64,000 nucleotides of DNA from Phalacrocorax aristotelis (Eukaryota > Chordata > Aves > Suliformes > Phalacrocoracidae). The position numbers and the translations under genes were made by a program. The stretch lies in contig NW_027441371.1 of NCBI RefSeq assembly GCF_949628215.1, forward strand, positions 248,001-312,000, written 5' to 3'. The notes beneath the pieces were generated by a model. It saw only the letters and a program-made list of their open reading frames with translations, did no database searches and was not told the DNA's origin. Numbering within the stretch: the stretch's first letter is position 1; each line of letters starts with the position of its first letter. Of this stretch, positions 20,881 through 32,429 are shown in pieces.

Positions 20881-21490
20881 GGCACGAGCGAGCTAGGCTA
20901 CGTGCCGAGGAAGCCTCATCTCGTAAGAGCGGTAAGACACCCAGGTATCCTCTTTAGGTGGAGGTCGGCCTAGAGTCTGGAGCTGCAGAAGAGGCAGGGA
21001 GGAGAGGAGGGGAAAGAAGCATGTGAACGGCTAAATTGTGCCAGCAGCGCTGAGAGCGAGAGTCGCGGTGAGTCCTGGGCCACTGGGGCCCCGCTGCCTC
21101 TCTTGTGCGTCCTGGGCCCTCCCTGTCTCTCCCCCGGCCCCCTCTCTTTCCTTACCTGCTGCAAAATTTTTTTTTGGTTTTTTTTTTTTTTTTGCGCCCC
21201 CCCGCACCTTCTTTCTCCATCTCGCTCTGAGTGGCTCCCTGCCTCCCCGTCTTTTCAGTCCTCCCTCTCTCTGTCCTGTAGCCTGTGGCTACTTTTCTCT
21301 GCCTCTCTCTGCCTGCACTGGATTCCCCCTCGGCGCAGGGGCCCGTAGCAGTAGCGCGGGGAAGGAGCGGTGTGTCCAGAAGCCCCTGTGGAAGGAGGCT
21401 TTGGTCAGGGTTGATCTGCGGTAATAACGGTTGCTGTTCCCTCTTTCCCTCTCCCAGAGGCTGTGCTCAGGATGGGGTTGTCTGTCCTTC
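20881..21490. repeat. Truncated R unit at the end of the young array
   Basis: Sequence follows the R unit to about 21312, within the pyrimidine satellite. It then jumps to a region matching 10198-10380 (CACTGGATTCCCCC...), so about 9 kb including any provirus is absent. The part after the junction differs from the R consensus by roughly one base in eight, much more than R units differ from each other. This suggests an older relative rather than a simple recent deletion. Confidence 0.75.
20958..21067 (+). other. Exon-like segment, 110 nt, truncated R unit
   Basis: Copy of the 110-nt segment. It has GCATGTGAAC where R units 1 and 2 have GCATCTGAAC. Splice sites are retained although the unit is cut about 250 bases later. 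Confidence 0.48.
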
Positions 21491-24400
21491 CTGTTCGTCT
21501 CTTCCTCTCTCTATTCCTTTGCGCTGGTCCCTCTCCTTATTGTTTCTTGTTTTGCTTCTCTGAACCTTTTTTTATTCCCAGCGTTTTCCCGTGACAGGAG
21601 CAGCAAAGAAGGGAGCGGAGCATCGGGGTATCCATGGAGAGAGCGTTGGGCGTTCTCCTGTCTTTGTGGGGCTGACCCTGAGGAAGTGTGGTACGTGGGT
21701 CAGTAGCATGAATATATATATTTTGTGGGTGCACAAACCCGTTTCAGAGTGTCAGAGGGTAAGGGTTTTGTTCTGTTCAGTGTAAACATTGTTCTGTTTG
21801 GTGAATTTGTCGAAGATGAGAGTTCAGTGGGGGAGGAAGTCAGCTCTCTGGCTGGTTTGAGGGTAAGGTGGGCTGTACGTGTTTGTCGGTCATCTCTCAC
21901 CTGCCAGATGTTTTGAACTAGTTGTATCTGGTTTTCGTAGGGAGTCACGAAGGGGTTTGGGGCTCCCCAGTGGCGGGTGCTGTGGCCAAAAGAGAAAGCA
22001 GGGTCACAGAGTGCTTCATTTACGGGGCTGGCCTCGGCCATCTACTGCACAAACTTCTGGTATGTAGCAATCGGGACTCGATTTCCTGAAGGAGGAGAGG
22101 ATGATGGAGCTCGTTATAAGAGCATAATCGTTTTGTCTTCTTTTGGCAGTACGGGCACCCGAGGACCAGCTTGCTTTTGAGGAACGGCACGAGGATGTTG
22201 GTGTCGACGCTCAGCAGAGGAAGGAAGCTTCTTTTGGAGGCCAAGAAGATGAAGTAGACTGCTTATTTGTTGTGTTTGATTTTCATTGCGGGGATGGGGA
22301 GGGGTGGAACATGCAAAACGCGGTCCTGGGCAGGGGAGGTTTCTGACGTGGGAGGCCGTGAGAGAGATCATGGACGCTGCTGGACAGGCGTTAGAACCCG
22401 TTGCTCAGGTTGGACGGACCCGGCAGAACCACCGCACCATCTTAAGTAATGCCTGCTCACGTACTGAGATTTTAGTAGTTGCCCCCGCATCAGCTTTGGC
22501 TTTTCCTCGTCGAGCTTGTGTTTTGGCAAGAAGCGTCTTTCGTTAAGCGTTTGGGTCTAAGGGGTGTCCGTGAGGCTACGTGGTGCCCATCCCCATGAGA
22601 TTTTGTGACCATCAAGTGATATTCAGCATCCATCTTATGCCCGTCTCCTGTAACTACTCTGCAGTTTTCGCTTAAGGCTTGATAGCGCAGCGTTAGCTGT
22701 GGGCGGCATTTACCCCGCTGGCCCCTCCACGCCGACGGCGTTTCCCCTGCCGGCCGCTGTCCGTTCCCTGTAACTGTGACTCTTGTCCTGGCAGAACCTT
22801 TGCCAAAGCCACCTTTGTGCTCCGCAGCAGTCTGTTTTCTGTCTCGAGTACGTTTCTTTTCGGTATCCGATACCCCAGAGCTGTGTACCGTTGGCTCAGG
22901 TCTCTTCTTGAGCTTCTGCGAGAAGAGAGCGCCTTCATCTGTTTTTATCCATGTGTCTCCTGGGGTGTTTTTTTGTTGTCCTTTACAATTTAGTTTTGCC
23001 CCAGCTACTGAGGTGTTAATTTAGCTGCTTCATACGGTTCCCGATACGCTTGTGTATTTCCACGTTTCTTTTCGTGTTTTTTGTCCTTTGAGACTGATCT
23101 AGTTCTGTTAAGGGACTGAGCGAGAGAGAGCGTTGAGGTGACTCCGAATGGTTGATGGTTTTACAATAAATGATTTACTTTATAACCAGAGATATTTTTT
23201 GAGAAGGGGTTCTTAAAAGATTTCGTTCTGCTTTGCCATTCCGCTGGGGTAGATGAGCCCCAGCCTTTTTTCGGGAGGCTCATTCTGCTCCTGGGCTTCT
23301 CTGGTACTGTTCCTTGAGTTGGTTGCAGGTTTTGAGCTGTCTAAGCTCTTTGGGTAGGTGTGTTTTGACATTCAGAGATGGGGAGGTTTCTGGTTGAGGT
23401 AAGAGATTAAGGAGCAGTCAAAGTTGAGCAGCAGATATATATTAGGAAGTACACTTGTACGAGCTTTTGTTTTCCCTTGGGTCAGGAAGTTTTTGTTGGG
23501 TGTTCAGGGGTAGCAAGATGGTCTAATAGTGCGTTTTGGATTATTTGGTTTTGTGGGGGTGTTATGGTTTTGTCTGGGTTTTTTAGTTTGTGGTTTGTTG
23601 GGTTTTTTTGTGTGTGGTAGGTTTTTTGTTTGTTTTGTCTTGTTTTCCAGGAATTTTGACTTGACTGAAGGTAGAACCTTATATTTTTTCCACCAGTTTT
23701 GCCTGTGCGTTGTGCAAGTTGTGTCAGCGCGGCCACTCGAGCTTGCTGTCTGCCGAGAGGTTCTCCACGCGGCTGTTCATGGAGTCGCTCAGGAGTGAGT
23801 TACCTACAAAGGGAGAGTGTGTCGCTACACCAGCCACGCCTGTTTGCTTCCCATACTGCTTTTGGTGTTTGGCCTATCAGTGTCCGCCTGTGCTTGAGTC
23901 ATCTGACACGAACTGTGATTTTTGTGTGTTGCGTGGTTTGACTTTTTCTTGCAGTTTAAGTAACAGGTCGAGGGTTAAGCAGGACAGTCGAGCGAGGCGT
24001 GATGGCAAAGGCGAGCAGATGGCGTCGTGTGCTGTGACAGGGCGGGCTGTGAGGTCACTCGTCTGGGATTTCTGCCTTTGGGGTCTCTGTGTTGCCGAAC
24101 AAGTCGGTCAAAAGGATTTGTTAGTTTGTTTTGCGTGGTGAGCTCTTGCTTTTGGAAAGCAGTGTCCAACATCTGTGTGCCTCTCCGTATTTCCCCAGAA
24201 GTGGGCCCGGCATTGAAGGTGAGTGACGGTTCCCCAGCCATCGGGGACGGACCGAGAATGCGAGCAGGCACCTGACGTGGCCACTGACCCAGGAGGCACG
24301 GATTGGGAGGTGAGCGGAGCCGTGTTGGCACGGTAGGGGAAAGGATGAGTCTGGAATGTGGCTGTTGGTGCAGATGCGCGGTAGGGAGCCGGACACGGAA

Positions 24401-25740
24401 GGGAGGGGGCGAACAGAGCATCGTGAGAAGGTAGGTCAGCACGTGACAACGGAGGGGTCGTGCAGTGTGAGCACCTATGTGACTAGTTAATGAAGGGACT
24501 CACAAAACTATATGCAAAGCGGGATGTCTGCCCCGAGCTCGTTGGGCAAGGTGAGCGATGAACAGGGAGCCGTAGCAGCTGTTATTTTTGAGGTGTGGAA
24601 TTGTTTGTGAGCGGGCGGCCGCTTCCAGGCGCAGGGGTCGCCTTGTCTCTCTGGTTCTCTAGGCACCGTAGGTGGCGGCGGCCACGACATCCAGCCTCAT
24701 TAGAGCGTGGGGGAGCGGAAGTTCACGGCGCTTCCGAGGAGGCTGTTGTTGCGGAAGTGGCCGGCGTTGAGTGGTGCGATGCTGAGTGATGGCACCGCAC
24801 GTTTGGAGATGAAGAGTATCCGTGTGACCGCAGCCCCATCCTACGTAGCCTGTGTGGCCTTTTTAAAGGATGGCTTTTGAGCCCCCAGATTTGGAAGGGA
24901 AGCTGAGGGGCCGATGCGGTCTTTGTGCGGGTGGCCGTTCGGTTGGGGGAAGCGCAGGTGGGGCGGGCAGGGGTTGTAAAATCAGCGGAGGGTACCGTTC
25001 AGAGACCGGACACGTTTGGGCCGAGAGAGGTTGTGGTGTCCTTTCTGCAAAACAGAAGCATCTGCCAGGCAGGGGAGTTCCTGCCTGTGCTTGTGCTGTT
25101 GTGTGGATTTTGTAGTCTGTCTTTGTTCCTTACTGTACTCGGGTCTCGATGTGTCTGTTGTTCTCCGTGCTGAGCAGGCACCTAGGTAGCAATATTGAGG
25201 GTTTTGCAAGCCCTGGCTCATCGGCATAATGGTAACCGAGAGCTTCCTTTCTCGCATTTTAAGTCTACTGCATAGATTTGTCTTGTGTCTGAAATATTAG
25301 ACCTTTATAGAAGGTCATCTTTTTGCAGCGGTGATTAAGGCGGCCTCGATACTGCTGCTGAGGAGCAGTCTGAATACGCAGAGCCCTTTTCTGGGACCTG
25401 TTCCCTGCACCTGAACGTTCTGAGGTCTTTAAGAGTGGCTTGTCGCTCGTACGTCGTCCTAGTTGTGGGTATATGGTTTTATTGCAGGTGATGATGGTAG
25501 GTGACTTCTCTGCGGATGCTATAGCTTCTTCCTCGCTGCCGTATAGATCTTCTCGCCCGGTGGCATCTCTGGGCCGGAAGTCCGTCGTCTCGGTGAGAGT
25601 TTTCTTAGGTGCCTCGATCGCGTCGCTTGTAGTATTTGTGAGCGGTGTCGGTCCGTGCACGTCGATGCCTGTGTCAGAGCTGCTCCGCCTGGGGGTGTAG
25701 CAATGGTAGAGCGGAGGAAAGAATAGCAATAAGAGTATAT
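21491..25740. other. Diverged zone, no gene recognised
   Basis: Mixed-composition sequence unlike P or R except at its left edge. Short minus-strand frames near 21700-22250 and 22690-22940 show no motif I can name. The rest has scattered splice-like signals (for example TTTTTTATTCCCAG at about 21568-21581). I see nothing I can call a gene. Confidence 0.4.
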
Positions 25741-25779
25741 GGTTAATGTTAATATGCGTAGACTGTTTTGGCAACGCCC

Positions 25780-27300
25780 GTACAACCCTCGTCGGAGCGA
25801 GTGGCCGTTGGCAGCGGGCGAGGATGGTAATTTCCGGGGTGTTTTGTGGGTGCCGAGGGGATGACCGTAGCTGCCTGGGAGAGGCAGCTAGAGTGCTAGC
25901 TGAGCAGAGGGCACCTCTCAGCTGTTCAAGCTTGTACGTGCGTGGGGCTTAACATTTGATTGAAGGTATTTCCTTTAATGGCATGCAGTAGTTGGGCTCT
26001 AGATGGTATTCCTACGTGGAAGCAAGACCTGTGGAATGGTTAAGCTGTTGCTGTGCGTCCAGGTGACTTGTTCTATCATGCTGTTCTTGCAGAGGATGAA
26101 GATGGAGCTGTGCAGGGTGATGGAGCAGAGCTGAGTAGAGCACACTAAGGCAGCGGGTCCGTGTGCGGGATTAAAGGGAAGATGCGACCGAAGGCTATTT
26201 GAGGAGCATTTCAGGCGAGCTGGGTCGCAGTGAGGGGGCGCATGGGGCTGGTGACTTTGTTCTCTTTGCTCTCAGGAGCACAGCGCTATCCCTAGGGGCT
26301 GGCAAGGTTCTAATTGTGGGGCCGGCGCCCATCGGGTGCTTCTTTTTGCGTTACAGTTTAAAGCGTGGATCGCTCTGATGTTTGAGGAGTTTCTGGGCAG
26401 TTGTCGTCTGCGGCGTCGTTCCCAGATGCGTGAACAGCTCTGCTCTGTCGCTGTCTGTTTTCAGGGAGCGTGATTTCTTCCCTGCATCCTTACGTTCTTA
26501 GGTCTTGTAGCTGGGCTTCTTGTGCCTCCTCCCTCTCAGTTTTGAGAGGAACTTCTTGTCACGGGCCCTGACGCTCTTCTAATCATTTTGGATCTCGTTA
26601 GGGCCTCCTTGCATCCCTGTCAGGGTTCTGCAGGTCTTGTTGCTGGACGAGCTCTTCCGTCCAGTTGTCTCTGTGTTTGCCGAGAGCGTTCTCTCGTCTC
26701 GGAGGCGCGCAGTTTGTAGTGTTTCTCATAGCGTTGGTGTGTGCGTTTTGTGAGTTTGGCTCGGAGCCGCCTTGCTGGCCGTGTAGAGTCGGGTAGGTGG
26801 CACAGCGATGAGAGCTTAGGGTTCATCTCTTGCTGTGCTAAGGCTGTTGGGGGAAAGGTGGTACCGTCATCTCGGATGGAGTGGCCCTCCTCAGCAGGCA
26901 AGGACCGTAATCACCGTGACGTTTTGTGGGCTCGGAGGCCGTGACCGCGGCTATCTGGGAGAGGCAGCTAGAGTTCAGCTGAGCAGATTACCTCTGCAGG
27001 GTGTTCAAGCTTGTACGTGCGTAGGGCTTCATGTTTGATGTCATATGTTTGTTTTTAATGGCAGGTTATAGTCGGTGTTCAGGAACAGTTAAGGTACTGC
27101 TGTGCAACCAGGCGACTTGTTTCGTATTGGTTTTGGAGATGCCGAGGGACGAGTCGTGCAGGGCGACGGAGGGGAACTGAGGGGACCGATGTAAGCGGGT
27201 GAGTCGGTGCGTGGTGTATATAGAGGGAAGATGTGACCGATGCCTCTGTGACTCCATTGCTCCTTGCGTTTGTCTTTTGTTTTGGTTTTGAAGTAGCGTA
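25780..27300. repeat. Two diverged tandem relatives of the 3.66-4.07 kb part of block P (~1.1 kb spacing)
   Basis: 25780-26190 and 26873-27240 share an order of words with each other and with 3820-4070: GTACGTGCGT-GGGCTT, TTTGAT, TTTAATGGCA, GTTAAG, TGCTGTGC-CCAGG, GACTTGTT, then the 60-nt exon-like segment. The first keeps an acceptor (CTTGCAG to 26092). In the second the acceptor CAG is lost (TTTGGAG). Identity is clearly lower than between P copies. Confidence 0.65.
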
Positions 27301-28089
27301 GCAATGAGCAAAGGAGGCAAGTCGAGCAAGGCGAGTGGTGATTGGTGGGCTGAAGTAGCAGCTCTTTTCTGAGGTGTTGTGTTGCTGGTGAAGTTATAAG
27401 CAACGCGTGTCGTTTGGGTGTTACGGACGGCGGGCGAGGTGCCGTGTTCAGCTGCAAGTGACGTAGGCCGGGTGGGAGGCTGTCGAGGGAAAGGGGTGCG
27501 AGACGGGGATCGGTGCGGGCAGGCTGTGGCATCGGGCAGCATCTCAGGAGGTGCCTTTTCGCTTGGCTTTTTGCAGGTGCCGCTGGCAGGCTCGGAGTGC
27601 TGCTGCCGCACGCCTATGAGAGGTCTGAGAAGGTGGGGCAGCGGCCAGCATCTAAGACCAGAGAATGCCGTGGTCCGTCGTCGAGCTCTTCAGTTTTGTA
27701 GGTAACACGTGGGCCGTCTTTGGAACGGCGTATGAGCATTAGAAGTGAGCTGGGTAGTAATGAGGAAGTCACGGGGCGGTGATTTCTCACGAGCGTAACG
27801 GTAGTTTACTGTGTGTTGATACGTTTGGTGCCACAAGCGATGACGGAAGCGGGGTGTGATGCTGGAATCTGTGCAGAGCAGGTGAGCCGATGGGCATGTT
27901 CGTTTTGATGAGGGGGGTGCTCTGGAAGAGATCTGTGTTGACCTGTGTGATACTTATTGCTGGCTCTGGGTTTTTTCCTTTTTTACATGATGAAGAGGCA
28001 CCTGGCCACTGCAAGAATATCCTGGTTAGCTGGTGTGTTTCTTGTTGTGAAAGGATGCAAAATCTGACCCATCTGAAAGCCCCACAGTG

Positions 28090-28440
28090 TGACTTTTGTT
28101 AGGAAGAGATTTTGAAAAATTGAGATATTTCTTATTCAGTGAGGTTGCATTCTATGAACTTGCCATCAGAGTGCATCTTAGAGACAGTGTCTTTGTCAGC
28201 AGAACTCATCAGCACAAGACTTGCAAAGTATTGCTTTTTTTTAAAGATAAAAAAATCCATGGTCCTTGCGGAGATCCAAGCACAGCACATACTCCAAAGG
28301 TTGATGGCATTGGTAGTGCTTGGGTTCTCAGTTGTAACAGTCGAGATACCATAAAATGCGGTTCGCCTGCATGCTTCGGTACAGCCGAACGCATTAGCAG
28401 GTCTGCCGGTCCTTCTTGGTAGCCCCGTGTATTGCAACAC
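28090..28440. other. AT-rich island of unknown nature
   Basis: A compositionally distinct stretch within GC-rich surroundings, with open frames on both strands (28096-28422 plus, 28132-28527 minus). It is followed by a C10-A6 run. I recognise no domain. An old retro-insertion is possible but unproven. Confidence 0.3.
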
Positions 28441-28444
28441 TGGG

Positions 28445-29507
28445 GATTTGATTTGTGTGGTTTTTTGTTGTGGTATTATTTTTTCCCCCCCCCCAAAAAA
28501 GTAAAACTGTATCGGGGATCTCTTCACTCACCGATTCTTCTGTCATAAATGAAAGTTTAAAAAAAAGCTAACATCGTCTGATTTACGACGTGACTTGCGC
28601 TCTTTCAGCTGTAACTGCCAAGCAGATGTAGGGTACGATTTGTTAGGTGTACTTAAGCAGGTAGGTATTTGTTGTAAATATTTAATGAGGGGCGACTGAA
28701 TGTTGTGGGGGGGTGTTTCCTGCCGGTATTTTGAGGGAGCGCTCTTAAGTACTTTATTTCAGTCTCGCTTTCGACGCGCGTTTCCCTGGCAGTTCAGCAG
28801 CATCTCTTGGGCGGGGCAGCCGGGCGGACGTCCCTCCCGACTCCGTAACACGCCAAAACCCCCCAGTCACGTTGCTGCTGTGTATTTTGGAGATAGATAA
28901 TCTTATGGCGGGCGTGAACGGCTGTGCGAGTTGAATGAACGCAGAAGGAAAATGGAAAGCTTTTAGAGCCTAGACGCTCATATTGGATGTGCGTAAACAC
29001 GCGCCCGCCTTCTCAGCACAAAGTGAATTACTGAGATTTATTCTTAATTTTTTACGTTACTCTTTCAAGTTTGACACGCTTCACTTCAGGCTTCGTGGAG
29101 CCAGGCAGCAAGACGTGCGGCGGCAGGGCGAGGGCTGTAGCTGCTGCGGTGGGTCTGTAAGCGGAGGTTCCGGTTCCGGTACAACTTTGCCCCGCAGCCT
29201 CACGGGGTTATCTCCCCGCAGCGGTGCCGTAAGGAAGGGATGAGACGTTTTCCAGCACCAGCCAGAGTGTTCAGTGTTACGCGAAGGATCTGTTCAAAAT
29301 GGTATCGGTTAGTCTTAATACCGTTTTCAAGCGTTCCAATCACTCTAGCTTTTAAAGGATGTGTTGTGTTTTGACGTGACCCGTTTGCCTGGAATCTTGC
29401 TGCGGCTCAATTTCCTTCCTACCCCTTATGCTGACTGAGCTCCTCCATTTTCTTCTGTGCTATTTTCTTAACGTGCTGAAATATAGTTTGGGATTTCTGT
29501 TTTTCAG
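28445..29507. other. Unassigned sequence
   Basis: No gene or repeat family recognised. It ends in a strong acceptor, GGATTTCTGTTTTTCAG, at 29491-29507. Confidence 0.4.
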
Positions 29508-29930
29508 ATGTCGTCTAAGTGTCTCGTGATGCTCAAGAGATGCCTGCCGGTCGTTAAGCGTGGTGAAGGTAAGGGGCCATCCCTCGGCCTGGAGGCTCCT
29601 GGCTCTGTCTCCAGCGGGTGCCCCGCAGGTGCGGCCGCGAGGGCTGCCCGGTGGGGAGAGTCGGGGCCCCCAGGGACCGGGGCTGTTTGTCACCCCGGGG
29701 AGCCCGTCCCAGTGCGGGAACATGTCCGAGCGGAGCCCGAGAGAGACGTGACACCGTCCTCTGGCACGCTCCTGCTCTGCCGTGGGGCAGGCGCCAGCCT
29801 GCGGACAGGGGCTGGGGGGGCTGCAGCTGTTTGGGGGGGCTGCCCCACCTTTTAGATTTTAGCAGAGCTCCCCCTTTTCTGGGGGGTGTGGGAGGGGTGT
29901 GCGTGTACCTTTGTAAATGGCACTATTAAA
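29508..29930 (+). other. Exon-like segment with ATG and nearby poly(A) signals
   Basis: An acceptor at 29507 is followed at once by ATG. A GTAAGG donor follows at 29569, giving a 61-nt internal exon. Alternatively the frame runs 115 codons to a stop at 29855, with ATTAAA at 29925-29930 and AATAAA at 29986-29991 as poly(A) signals, which would make it a terminal exon. Product begins MSSKCLVMLKRCLPVVKRGE and becomes Gly/Ala/Pro-rich. No known family. Confidence 0.35.
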
Positions 29931-30179
29931 GTAATGAGCTGCAGGTTGGAGCAGGTTCCCTTGTTTAGTGCCCTTCTTGGGGGTGAATAAAATTGGGGGA
30001 GTCCTGGGGGGGGTGTGACGATGTCATGTGGGGTGCCCCGGTGTCACTGGGGGAGCTGATAATGCGTCAGAGGAACAGGTGAGTGGGGGCGTCATGTAGG
30101 GGTTCCCCCCCAAAAAGGGGGGTTACAGCCCCAAAATGCCTGAAAATTCAGGGGGGCTATTACAAAAACCTCTTATATA

Positions 30180-30830
30180 TATTGACATGTGTAATATTAA
30201 TTTATAGATGCATAAAGGGATTTTGAGATAAGAACTTATCTCTCCTATATTACATAACGGATTTCGGGATACAAAAATTCTGCATCGAGATGCAGGGTTT
30301 TAAAACACAAAAGTAACTCGACCGTCTATATATCTAGATCAAAAAATAAAGGAGTTTAAAGTGAAAAGGATAGATGAAGGAATTCAAAGCAGAAGAAAGT
30401 CTGACTAGAGCGAGCATCTACGCTTAGTGTGTGTTACATAGTCTAAGTAGATGTGTAATCTAAATAGAAGTTATATAGAGTGAAATAAGCCGAGGTATAA
30501 CTGTAAGTAGATGTCTAAATAGAGAAGTCGAAAAAGATTGAAGTGTCAAAGGGTAAGTAAGCAGATAGCTAGCCTAAATAGCTGTTTTATGTACGTGTTA
30601 ATATGGAAGTCTAAACAGGTATGTGTAAAGAGATATTCTGTGTAAGTGTAAATAGCCTAAATAGGTGTAAGTGTAAATATAATAGCTAAGTCTAAACAGA
30701 TGTTGTATGTAAATGTAAAACAGATAGTATATATAAAATATAGATGTACTCCGTAAGGATGTGTAAGTAGACACATAGTGCAAATGTCTATGCTATGTAA
30801 GGTTTTAAAATGCAAAGAAACCACGTTGAT
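30180..30830. repeat. AT-rich degenerate satellite
   Basis: About 650 bases built of imperfect short repeats around TAAATAG, GTGTAAGT and TCTAAATAGA, spaced roughly 15-25 bases. Composition is sharply different from both flanks. Confidence 0.65.
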
Positions 30831-30839
30831 AGAGATGTT

Positions 30840-32370
30840 TATAGAGAAGATTTAAAAATTAGACACACAGCCCACCCCCCAGTCAACTGAAGGCACAAAA
30901 GCGCTTTCAAATGCTGCCCCTTCCCCGTTCTCCTTCTCCCATCCCGATTTGGGGCCGATTCCCCCAAATGGGGACTTTCCCCTCTGGGGCTGCGTAGGCA
31001 GCCTGGGAGCTGCTGCCAGGGCAGACACACACTCCAAAGCCCCTGAGTCTGGGTCTGCAGTGGGGGGTGAAAAACCCCAAACAGGTTTGGGGGAAAGACA
31101 ACAATTCGGGGCTCTTGGGAAAGCCCACTCCTGCTGGGTTTGTGCAGTTGGAAAGGAGGGGGGTAAAAAAAGCGGGGGTGGGGGGGCGGAACCCTGCTAA
31201 CCATTCTCATGCACAAAAGCAAAAAATCGCCAATTTCAATGTTGTGGAAAGGGTGAAAAAAACCCGGAAGTGAACCGTTTGGAAAAGCAATCCCAACTTT
31301 TACCTTATGGAAAAGCAAAAAAAAAAAAAAACCCCAAACGGACAAAACCAAAGTAACCCGAACAACAACAAAAAAAGCCAAAACATCCAACCGGAAATCA
31401 CCAAAACTAAATAAACCCACCGAAAACCCTAAACTGGGGAAAATTTGGGGTGAAACACCGGCAGTTTGAGGGGCATTGCTGGGGCTTCTCTGGAATGGAT
31501 TCGCCGGAGCGGGTCAGTTATCTGGAGCGGATCATCTGCTGCAGGTTAGCCCAGGTGAGTTGCCCGTTGTGGATTATCCTGGGGGGGACCCCCTGGTGTC
31601 AGTCATCCCCATGCATGTTCCCCGTGGCGTGTCTGCCCAGACATGCCCCTGTCCAGCGGTGTCCGCCTCCTCCCCCGCCCTCCCTCTGCGTGTGTCTGTG
31701 CCCTCCCAAACGCTTTCCCCTGACATGGCCCCCCCGCATGACTTTTTTTTCCCCGGTGACGTCCTCCCTCTCCCTGGCCTCCTGTTCTGTGCTCGCTGAA
31801 GCCTTGTGCTTACGCAGGATGAGCAGAGCAGGGTCCTGGCAGTGCAGAGGCGAGGCGAGGCGCTGCCAAGCCAACGAAGCCCAAGGCTCAGCAGCGCACA
31901 AGTCCTTTGCAGGTCAGCCACTGGCACCTGGTCTGCCTGGCTGCCCCGTGCCCTGACGCACAGCTGCCCCCCTCACCCCAGGCAGCCTGCCTTCGGAAGG
32001 GCAGCTGTGTTCCCCTGATTGATTTTCTTCTTTAACCCTCTAGGACCTGTTGACTTGCTGCTCTCCCTGTCACAGCCCTGATGCCGCAGGCCTACAGCAA
32101 CTGATGGGGCTCACTCCGGGGGGGTGGGGGGTGGGAAAGGGGACCTTTCTCCCCAGGTCGTTTGTGCTGCTTCTCCTCCCTAGGGCGTGGGGTGGGGGTG
32201 AGTGGGGCAGGAGGGAGGACGGTAACGGCCACCTGATTTTTAAAGCAGTCGAGACGGAAGGACTAAAATGCTCGAGGCACTTTGGTGGTGGGCGGTGCGG
32301 AGGCAACGACTGACACTGCTGGGGCTGCGGGAGTGGGGAAGGTGCAGAGAAACATGAGCTCTGCGCACGC
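30840..32370. repeat. Older relative of the 4.18-4.95 kb spacer of block P
   Basis: 30930-31160 aligns with 4250-4480 and 32060-32360 with 4675-4950, at visibly lower identity than P copies. The stretch 31450-32060 between them has no obvious counterpart and contains an exon-like end (CTGCTGCAG / CCCAG before GTGAGT near 31555). Confidence 0.65.
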
Positions 32371-32429
32371 AGTAACAGTTCCGTTATCCCGGCGAACGTG
32401 ACCCAGAGCCGGCGCGGGTCTTGCCCCAG

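Larger units (their letters stand above)
1..21312. repeat. First copy of the ~42.7 kb higher-order repeat: block P plus R units
   Basis: Position 1 corresponds to 42684, and the exon-like segment at 5636 corresponds to 48330, so the offset changes by only about 10 bp over 5.7 kb. Identity by eye is about 98-99 percent, with scattered substitutions and homopolymer length changes. The first copy holds an R unit with a solo LTR, an R unit with a provirus, and a truncated R end. The second copy holds two provirus-bearing R units before the window ends. Confidence 0.9.

Noticed and set aside
21700-22250. Possible retroviral remnant on the minus strand
   Set aside because: Some short stretches look protein-like, but I could not match them to any retroviral domain with confidence.
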